DNA from: Deltaproteobacteria bacterium
GTDB taxonomy: Bacteria > Desulfobacterota > Syntrophia > Syntrophales > UBA2192
NCBI GenBank assembly: GCA_012728915.1
Contig: JAAYEC010000022.1
Location: 1-64,000, forward strand
DNA length: 64,000 nucleotides
Reading direction: 5' to 3'
The first letter of the stretch is position 1; each line of letters opens with the position of its first letter. The position numbers and the translations under genes were made by a program. The notes under the pieces are model-generated. The model was not told where the DNA came from. It did not search any database and saw nothing but the letters and a program-made list of their open reading frames with translations. Positions 57,610 through 64,000 of the stretch are shown here, one piece after another.

Positions 57610-58569
57610 ATGACGGGACAGACCAGCACCGAGCAATACGAGCGCATGGCACAGCTCTACATGAAGGAAAAGCGTTACCCGGAGGCCATCGCCGTTTACC
57701 GGCAACTCATCCGGATGAAGCCCGACATGGACTCCTTCGTTCTGTGCCTCGCCTGGGCCCTCAAGGATAACGGCGAGGTCGAGGAGGCGGTGGCCCAGTT
57801 CGAGAAGCTCTTTGAGAAGGAACTGGCGCGGCGGCTTTTCACCGGGTTCGCCTTCGACGAACTCGTGCGGCTCTACCGCGAAACGAAGCAGCACGACCGG
57901 CTCGTCGGGGTCTGCGAGCGGGCCGTGGCCGTCCAGACGAAGGACGTCCACCTGCGGCACACCCTCGGGGACGCCTACCTGCGCGCGGGACGGCACGGGG
58001 ACGCCCTGGCGGTCTTCGAGGCCCTGGCGGCCGAGGAGCCCGACTCGTCCGTTTTCCATGCCTCCGTGGGCGGCGCGCTGATTGCCGCCGGGCGCTACGA
58101 CGATGCCGAGGCGGCCTACCGGCGGGCCGTCGAGAACGACTTCCCGGGCAAGGAAGGGATGTTCCTCAACAGGATGGGGCAGGCCTATATGGCGGCGGGC
58201 GCCTACGAGAGGGCCGAGAGCGCCTTCCGCAGGGCCGCGGCGGCCTCTCCGGAGGAGGCCGTTTTCCGCTGCGATCTGGGCGACGCCCTCGTAATGCTCG
58301 GGCGGGTGGAGCAGGCCTTCGGGGCCTATGGCGAGGCCGTCGGCGTCAACCCCGCTTTCGAGGCGAGCTACTACAACCGGCTGGGCAATCGGCTCATAAA
58401 AGAAAACCGCGCCCCCGAGGCGGTCGAAGCCTTCCGTCGGGCGGGCGCGGCGGATCCTGCCAATGCCTTCTACAGGCTCTCGCTGGCCGAGGCCCTCACT
58501 GCGTGCGGACGCACGGGCGAGGCGAAAGCCGTCCTCGACTCCCTTAGAAGTCCGGAGGCGGAGCCTTGA
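57610..58569 (+). CDS. Tetratricopeptide repeat protein
   Basis: The start at 57610 lies 5 bases after GAGGGGAGAGAAA-like sequence; a longer upstream frame is not coding. The 319-residue protein holds about seven TPR-like units of 34 residues (for example YERMAQLYMKEKRYPEAIAVYRQL, LGDAYLRAGRHGDALAVFEAL and NRMGQAYMAAGAYERAESAF), with no signal peptide or membrane helix. It is probably a cytoplasmic scaffold. Its end overlaps the convergent pilT end by 26 bp. Confidence 0.85.
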   Translation: MTGQTSTEQYERMAQLYMKEKRYPEAIAVYRQLIRMKPDMDSFVLCLAWALKDNGEVEEAVAQFEKLFEKELARRLFTGFAFDELVRLYRETKQHDRLVGVCERAVAVQTKDVHLRHTLGDAYLRAGRHGDALAVFEALAAEEPDSSVFHASVGGALIAAGRYDDAEAAYRRAVENDFPGKEGMFLNRMGQAYMAAGAYERAESAFRRAAAASPEEAVFRCDLGDALVMLGRVEQAFGAYGEAVGVNPAFEASYYNRLGNRLIKENRAPEAVEAFRRAGAADPANAFYRLSLAEALTACGRTGEAKAVLDSLRSPEAEP

Positions 58570-59617
58570 GGAGCTTCGCGAAGCGATCCTTCTCCATGGC
58601 CTTCTCGAAGGCCTCCTCGGGGCTGATCAGGCGCCGCTGCAGCAGGTCTGCGATCGCGTCGTCGAGCGAAATCATCCCCATCCGCCTCCCCGTCTGGATG
58701 ACCGTCATCAGCTGGTAGGTCTTCTGCTCGCGGATGAGGTTCGCCGCCGCGGGCGTCACCAGGAGGATCTCCAGGGCCGCGATGCGTCCCGGCTTGTCCA
58801 TGCGCTTGAAGAGGGCCTGCGACATGACCCCCTTGAGCGATTCCGAAAGCGACGTTCGGATCTGCGACTGCTGGTCCGCGGGGAACATGTCGACGATGCG
58901 GTCGATCGTCCGCGTGGCTCCCATGGTGTGCATGGTGGACAGCACGAGGTGCCCCGTATTGGCCGCCTCGATGGCGAGCATCGTCGTCTCCAGGTCGCGC
59001 ATTTCGCCGACGAGGATGATGTCCGGGTCCTCGCGCAGGGCGGCCCGCAGCGCCTTGGCGAAGGACTGCGTGTGGGTCTCCACCTCGCGATGGTTGATGA
59101 TGCACTGCTTGGGCTGGTGCACGAATTCGATGGGGTCCTCGATCGTGACGATGTGGCACTTGCGGTTCGCGTTGGCGTGCTCGATGATGGCCGCCAGCGT
59201 CGTCGACTTGCCGCTGCCCGTGGGCCCCGTCAGGAGCACGAGGCCCCTCGGCAGCATGGCCAGCTGCTTGAGAACCTGCGGCAGCCCCAGCTGGTCGACG
59301 GTGAGAACCGTGGAGGGGATTTCGCGGAACACGGCGCCGATCCCGTTTTTCTGCTTGAAGTAGTTGCACCGGTAGCGGGCGATGCCCGCAACCTCGTAGC
59401 CGAAGTCCAGGTCGCCCGTCTCCTCGATCTCCTGCCGCTGGCCGGGGGTGAGGATCTCGAAGAGCATCTCGCGCAGCTCGTCGTCGTCGAGCGCCTCGTC
59501 GGCGATCTTTTCCATGTCGCCGCGGACGCGCAGGGCCGGGGGAGATCCGGCGAAGAGGTGGAGGTCGGAGGCGCCCCGGTCGTGCTGAAGGGCAAACAGA
59601 TCGTCGATTCTTGCCAT
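58544..59617 (-). CDS. pilT: Twitching motility ATPase PilT
   Basis: The 357-residue protein has the standard PilT layout: ASDLHLFAGSPPALRVRGDM, Walker A GPTGSGKST near 131-139, IEDPIEFVH, the DPDIILVGEMRD Walker B/Glu segment, GHLVLSTMHT and the C-terminal QTYQLMTVIQTGRRMGMISLDDAI. PilT is a hexameric motor that retracts type IV pili. It is shorter and closer to canonical PilT than the paralogs at 9237 and 11934, which carry extra tails. It is probably the true pilus-retraction motor here. Confidence 0.92.
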   Translation of the reverse strand: MARIDDLFALQHDRGASDLHLFAGSPPALRVRGDMEKIADEALDDDELREMLFEILTPGQRQEIEETGDLDFGYEVAGIARYRCNYFKQKNGIGAVFREIPSTVLTVDQLGLPQVLKQLAMLPRGLVLLTGPTGSGKSTTLAAIIEHANANRKCHIVTIEDPIEFVHQPKQCIINHREVETHTQSFAKALRAALREDPDIILVGEMRDLETTMLAIEAANTGHLVLSTMHTMGATRTIDRIVDMFPADQQSQIRTSLSESLKGVMSQALFKRMDKPGRIAALEILLVTPAAANLIREQKTYQLMTVIQTGRRMGMISLDDAIADLLQRRLISPEEAFEKAMEKDRFAKLLKAPPPDF

Positions 59618-59700
59618 AGGTCAATCCCCTTCCAGGCTGATCGTAAAGCCGAGAAGCAATTTTGCAAGTTCCATGCCCTTGAAATCGCCCGAACAAGTTC

Positions 59701-59730
59701 TTGACAGGGGATTTCCCGCTGGTGTATAAA
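59701..59730 (+). promoter_or_regulatory. Sigma-70 promoter of tRNA-Ala
   Basis: TTGACA (59701-59706) and TATAAA (59725-59730) are separated by 18 bases; the tRNA starts 33 bases after the -10. Confidence 0.8.
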
Positions 59731-59762
59731 CGGGGCTCCTTTCAAGCCGTTGTGCCGGAAGT

Positions 59763-59838
<76 letters not shown>

Positions 59839-60125
59839 TTTTCCCCCAGCCGATAACGCAATAGCCGGGGCCGAGTCCCGGCCCCTGTGTTGTGATTTCC
59901 GCCCGCCCGCCCATTCCCGGCCTTTTCCCGGAGGCATGATTTACCGAACCTCGGCGTCGCCGTGCAGCCGGCGGCCACACGGCGAGAATCCGATCCCGCC
60001 CGGCGCTCCCGGCCGGCATGCCTCCGGCGCCCCCGAAAAATCGTCCCGTTCCGCCGAATCCGGTTTGACTTTTGCATCACAACCATCGGGTTGCCGCATG
60101 TCTTCAACGGAAACGGCGGGAAGCA
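59839..60125. other. Intergenic region after tRNA-Ala
   Basis: This 287-bp stretch holds a GC-rich hairpin, GGGGCC/GGCCCC at about 59867-59885, with no T run, which may help end the tRNA transcript. No gene is seen. It probably carries the promoter of the following kinase, but no clear hexamers could be picked. Confidence 0.4.
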
Positions 60126-63100
60126 ATGAGCGCATTTCAGTATGACCGGCTGTCGAAGAAAGACCTGATCCAGCGGCTTGTCGAAGCAGAGAGGCAGCTT
60201 CGCAGGTCCGGCACGGCCGACGGGCCCGGGCACGGCCCGTCCGCGCCGCGCCGCCCGGGGAAAGGCTCCAGGCCGGCCACGAAGCGGGGAGAAAAGCAAC
60301 GCATTCCCTCGGGCGTCCCTGCCCGGGCGGACGTCAGTTCCGCGTCGGAGAGCGACTGCACGGTTCTCGACCAGGACGGGCGTATCCGCAGGCTCTACCG
60401 CGTCGTCAAGGACATCCAGGACGATGCCGGAAACCCCGTCTTCACCGAGGGGGCGCTCTACGAGATCGGCTCGGGGACGGACGGCGCCTCCGGCGACGGC
60501 CAGCCCGGCGCGCCGGGGGAGTCGGACCAGACGGAACTCATCTGCCGGTTCCGGCCCAACGGCGCCCTCACCTACGTCAACGAGGCCTACTGCCGGTATT
60601 TCGGCTGCGAGAGGGAGGACCTGCGGGGCCGAAACGTCCTGCTCTCCATCTCGGAGGCGGACCGCGAGAAGGTCTATTCCCGCCTGAAGGAACTCCGGCC
60701 GGAGCGCCCCGCCGATACGCTGGAATACCGGGTCGAGAACGTCTTCGGCGACGTCCTCTGGAACCAGTGGACCTACCGGGCCCTTTTCGACGACAGCGGC
60801 AACGTCCTGGAGTACCAGTCCGTCGGACGGGACATCACGTTCCGGAAGTACACCCAGGACGTCCTGGAAAAAAGGGCCGCCATTCTCGAGGCCCTCACCT
60901 ATGCCTCCGAGGCGTTTCTGAAGAGTTCCAGCTGGCGGGACCGGATCGAGAGGGTCCTTGAGCGCTTCGGCGCCGCCATGAACGCCTCCCACGCCTTCCT
61001 CTGCGAGAACCGGGTCGATGAGGGGGGCGGGATCACCGTGCTCCGCAGCTACGAGTGGCTCGCCCCCGAATCCGGGGGAACAGGCGCCGGGCAGGGGTTC
61101 CTGCGCAACGCGGAGATGGCCCTCCGCTTCTCGGAGTGGGTCTACGCCAGGAGCGAGGGCCGCCCCATCTACGGCGCCATCGGGAGCTTCCCGGAGCAGG
61201 CCGTGGACGAACTGAAGCTCGACAGGAAGGTCGCGATCGCCGTGGTCCCGATCCTGTCGGGAAGACGCTGGTGGGGTTTTGTCGCCTTCGCGGACTACAC
61301 GGGGGACATCCGGTGGAACGACGACGAGATCGCCCCCCTGGGCACGTTCTCGGAGATCCTCGGGACCGCCATCGAGCGGCAGGACAGGGAAAAGGCCCTC
61401 CGGGAGACGCACGCCGTCATACGCAGCCAGGAGCGTCTCCTCGCCGCGGTCGTCGATGGTATCCAGGACGGGATCATGGTGGCATCGCCCGACCTGACCA
61501 TCCTGCGCGTCAACAAGGCCGTCGAAAAGCGGTTCCCCCACATCCAGGGTCTGCCGGGCAGGAAGTGTTACGAGGCCTTTTACGGTCTGCAGAGCCCCTG
61601 CGGCAACTGTGCGTGCCGCGAGACCGTAGAGACAGGGAAGGCCTTTTCCATGACCCGGCCCATCCCGGGCTCCGGCGGTGAGTGCCGGGGATGGGTCGAG
61701 GTCTTCAGCTACCCCTGGGTCGATCACGACACGGGGAAACTGAAGGGCGTGATCGAATACTCGAGGGACATCACGGAAACGAAAAAGGCAGAGGAGGCCC
61801 TGCTGGCCAGCGAGGCTCGCTATCGCGAACTCGTCGAGTGCCTGCCCGTGGGCGTCTACGAGGCGGACATCGACGGGATGTTCACCTATTCCAACAGCAC
61901 GGCCATGAAACTGTTCGGCTACGGCGAACAGGACGTCCGGGCCGGCATCCATTTCCTCCAGGTCATCGCGCCGGAAGAGCATGAGATTGCGCGCAAGCGG
62001 GCACAGCGTGTGCGGCAGGGCGACACGGTGCACTATATCGAGTACACGTTTCTGCGTAAAGACGGGACGCGGTTTCCCGGCCTGCTCATGGCGAGGCCGC
62101 TCATCCATGCCGGACAGATCGTCGGTTCCACGGGGGTGGTCACGGACATCAGCGAGCTCAAGCTCGTCCAGGAGGCCCTGCGGAAAAACGAGGCCCAGCT
62201 GGGGGGCATCCTGCGGGCGGCCCCCGTCGGCGTGGGGATGGTTCATGACCGTGTCTTCGAATGGGTCAACGATGGCATGACCGCCCTGACGGGGTATGAC
62301 GGCCGCGAGCTCCGCGGCAAGAGCGCCCGTATCCTGTATCCCGACCAGGAGGAGTTCGAACGGGCCGGCCGGGAGAAGTATGCGGAGATCCGGGCCAGGG
62401 GAAGCGGGTCCGTCGAGACGCGCTGGAGGCGCAAAGACGGGGCCGTCATCGACGTCCATTTGAGCTCCGCGCTCATCGAGCGGGACGAACCCGATGCGGG
62501 GGTTGTTTTCACGGCCCTGGACATCACGGCCCAGAAGAAGGCCGCGCGCATCCTCCTTTCTGCCAAGCAGGATCTCGAGAGGCAGGTCGCCGAGCGGACG
62601 CGGGAACTCGACGTGGCCAACATGCTGCTGCGGATCGAGCTCGAGGAGCACCGCAAGACGGAGCAGGCCCTCGTCAAGAGCGAGGAGGTCTACCGGGCCA
62701 TCGTCGAGGACCAGACGGAGATCATCTGCCGGTTCCACCCGGACGGGACGATCTCCTTCGTCAACGGGGCCTTCTGCCGCTATTTCGACAAGGCCCGGGA
62801 AGAGGTTCTCGGGTCACGCTACCTGCCGGCGATCCCGCGCGAGGACCGGAAAAGGCTCTGGACCGCCTACGGGGAGCTGACCCCGGATCGGCCCGTGTTC
62901 AGCATCGAGTTGCGCGTCCGGATGCCCGACGGCGCGGTGCGATGGCTGAACTGGATCAACCGGGCCATCTACGACGGCTCGGGGAATATCATCGAGCACC
63001 AGGGCGTGTGCCGGGACGTCACGGAGCGCATCCGGTCGGAGCAGCAGATCCGGGAGAGCCGCAACGCGCTCCGGTCCGTCTTCGACGGCATCTCCGACCC

Positions 63101-64000
63101 GCTCGTCATGGTCCGGGAGGATCTGACCGTGATCATGCTCAACCGGGCGTCCCTGCAGTTCCTCGGTGCATCGCAGTACCGTGAGTTGATCGGGACCTCC
63201 TGCCTCGAGTCCCTCCGGGAGAGGTACGGAAGGGGGGAGGCGGACCTCGTCCGGGCGGCGGTTGCAGGGCAGGAGCCGGCCCGTTTCGAGCTGGCCACCC
63301 GGGGGGATGCCGTCCGGTACGAGGAGGTGTTCGTCTACCCTGTCGAGGCCGGGGGAGAAGGCCGGCGCACGGCCATCATCCGGGTGACCGACCGCACGAG
63401 GCAGCGGCTGATGGAAAGGGAACTCATCCAGAGCGAGAAGCTCGCCTCCCTCGGGCTTCTGATCTCCGGGATCGTCCACGAGATCAACAACCCAAACAAC
63501 TTCATCAGCTTCAACATGCCGATCCTGCGCGATTACATCCGGGACATCCTGCCCGTCCTTGACGATCACGCCGCCCGGGATCCCGGTTACGAGGTCCAGG
63601 GCATGCCCTACGCGGACTTCCGGGTCGACATTCTGAAGCTGATCGAGAACGTCGAGCACGGCTCGGCGCGGATCAACACGACCGTGGCCAAGCTCAAGGA
63701 GTTCTCGCGCAGGAAGGACGAAAGGGGGGCCCGGCCGATCCTGCCCGCGGCGGTCGTGGAGAAGGCCGTCTCCCTCTGCCACACGCAGATCCGCAAGACG
63801 GTGAAGACCTTCGAGGTGCAGGTACAGCCCGATCTGCCCGAGATGGTCACCGACCCCGACGCCGTCGAGCAGACGCTGATCAACCTGCTGATCAATGCGG
63901 CCCAGGCGGCGGACAAGCCGGACTCCCGCATCCTGCTCAGGGTGCGGCAGGGGACGTCCGGGGAGGGGCTGATCCTCGAAGTGGAAGACAACGGCTGCGG
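60126..64000 (+). CDS. Multi-PAS sensor histidine kinase, 3-prime end cut by window
   Basis: The frame opens at ATG 60126 (MSAFQYDRLSKKDLIQRLVEAE) and stays open to the window end (1291 codons). The order is: coiled-coil start, PAS (about 130-245), GAF (about 250-415), PAS with Cys-rich segment CYEAFYGLQSPCGNCAC (about 440-555), PAS (560-680), PAS (685-800), coiled coil, PAS (845-970), PAS (975-1095), then HisKA with GIVHEINNPNNFISF (phospho-His near 1119) and the start of HATPase (LLINAAQAADKPD). No transmembrane helix is seen, so it is cytoplasmic. The first and fifth PAS domains are alike (DQTELICRFRPNG and DQTEIICRFHPDG), suggesting internal duplication. The ligands are unknown. Confidence 0.88.
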   Translation, partial: MSAFQYDRLSKKDLIQRLVEAERQLRRSGTADGPGHGPSAPRRPGKGSRPATKRGEKQRIPSGVPARADVSSASESDCTVLDQDGRIRRLYRVVKDIQDDAGNPVFTEGALYEIGSGTDGASGDGQPGAPGESDQTELICRFRPNGALTYVNEAYCRYFGCEREDLRGRNVLLSISEADREKVYSRLKELRPERPADTLEYRVENVFGDVLWNQWTYRALFDDSGNVLEYQSVGRDITFRKYTQDVLEKRAAILEALTYASEAFLKSSSWRDRIERVLERFGAAMNASHAFLCENRVDEGGGITVLRSYEWLAPESGGTGAGQGFLRNAEMALRFSEWVYARSEGRPIYGAIGSFPEQAVDELKLDRKVAIAVVPILSGRRWWGFVAFADYTGDIRWNDDEIAPLGTFSEILGTAIERQDREKALRETHAVIRSQERLLAAVVDGIQDGIMVASPDLTILRVNKAVEKRFPHIQGLPGRKCYEAFYGLQSPCGNCACRETVETGKAFSMTRPIPGSGGECRGWVEVFSYPWVDHDTGKLKGVIEYSRDITETKKAEEALLASEARYRELVECLPVGVYEADIDGMFTYSNSTAMKLFGYGEQDVRAGIHFLQVIAPEEHEIARKRAQRVRQGDTVHYIEYTFLRKDGTRFPGLLMARPLIHAGQIVGSTGVVTDISELKLVQEALRKNEAQLGGILRAAPVGVGMVHDRVFEWVNDGMTALTGYDGRELRGKSARILYPDQEEFERAGREKYAEIRARGSGSVETRWRRKDGAVIDVHLSSALIERDEPDAGVVFTALDITAQKKAARILLSAKQDLERQVAERTRELDVANMLLRIELEEHRKTEQALVKSEEVYRAIVEDQTEIICRFHPDGTISFVNGAFCRYFDKAREEVLGSRYLPAIPREDRKRLWTAYGELTPDRPVFSIELRVRMPDGAVRWLNWINRAIYDGSGNIIEHQGVCRDVTERIRSEQQIRESRNALRSVFDGISDPLVMVREDLTVIMLNRASLQFLGASQYRELIGTSCLESLRERYGRGEADLVRAAVAGQEPARFELATRGDAVRYEEVFVYPVEAGGEGRRTAIIRVTDRTRQRLMERELIQSEKLASLGLLISGIVHEINNPNNFISFNMPILRDYIRDILPVLDDHAARDPGYEVQGMPYADFRVDILKLIENVEHGSARINTTVAKLKEFSRRKDERGARPILPAAVVEKAVSLCHTQIRKTVKTFEVQVQPDLPEMVTDPDAVEQTLINLLINAAQAADKPDSRILLRVRQGTSGEGLILEVEDNGC

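Overview
The window is a high-GC bacterial chromosome segment, most likely from an anaerobic or microaerophilic member of the Desulfobacterota (former Deltaproteobacteria, Syntrophales/Syntrophobacterales-like). That is an inference from gene content: rubrerythrin-type ferritins, a BKACE enzyme, a MEMO-family protein, many sigma-54 two-component systems, an HDOD-kinase, a CFI-box protein and a UGA-encoded selenocysteine. No rRNA is present, so the placement is tentative.

Layout. 1-2676 (minus): end of a surface-polysaccharide cluster (flippase, WbsX-like glycosyltransferase, GT2). 3076-9055 (plus): an overlapping operon of ECF sigma factor, membrane protein that is probably its anti-sigma, two pseudopilins and a 1220-residue protein joining a pseudopilin, a CFI-box module and a PilX-like module. 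9237-13172: two PilT-like ATPases flanking a secreted collagen-like protein. 13347-18198: ferritin-like protein, then a ZraP/ZraS/ZraR-type envelope-stress set with a sigma-54 promoter. 18299-23863: BKACE, class III aminotransferase, a second ferritin-like protein, MEMO/AmmB, DUF2784, exported Pcm. 23991-28155: two large signalling kinases. 28245-31920: sirtuin, NRDE, TrpF-like, Nudix and HDAC-like genes. 32272-37080 (minus): the conserved rpmH-rnpA-yidD-yidC-jag-mnmE block. 37296-41969: uvrB, uvrC, mntP. 41985-43591: methyltransferase and VKOR/DsbA-type protein. 43816-47747: a second Zra-type locus, divergent as in E. coli, with a sigma-54 promoter and a 25-bp palindrome. 47980-49235: exported papain-like protease and a secreted partner. 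49382-54600: molybdopterin oxidoreductase, membrane ferritin/VIT protein, a selenocysteine-containing CoA-disulfide-reductase-like enzyme, and an ArsR-controlled permease/thioredoxin operon that extends to 57320. 57610-64000: TPR protein, canonical PilT, tRNA-Ala and a multi-PAS histidine kinase cut by the window end.

The strongest hidden signal is the in-frame TGA at 52747-52749, which falls exactly on the redox-active cysteine of the CoA-disulfide reductase family and is followed by a plausible SECIS hairpin. Ordinary gene calling would truncate this gene. The other candidate for a little-described system is the ECF-sigma / pseudopilin / giant fusion operon, with the paralogous PilT-like ATPases and collagen-like protein immediately downstream.
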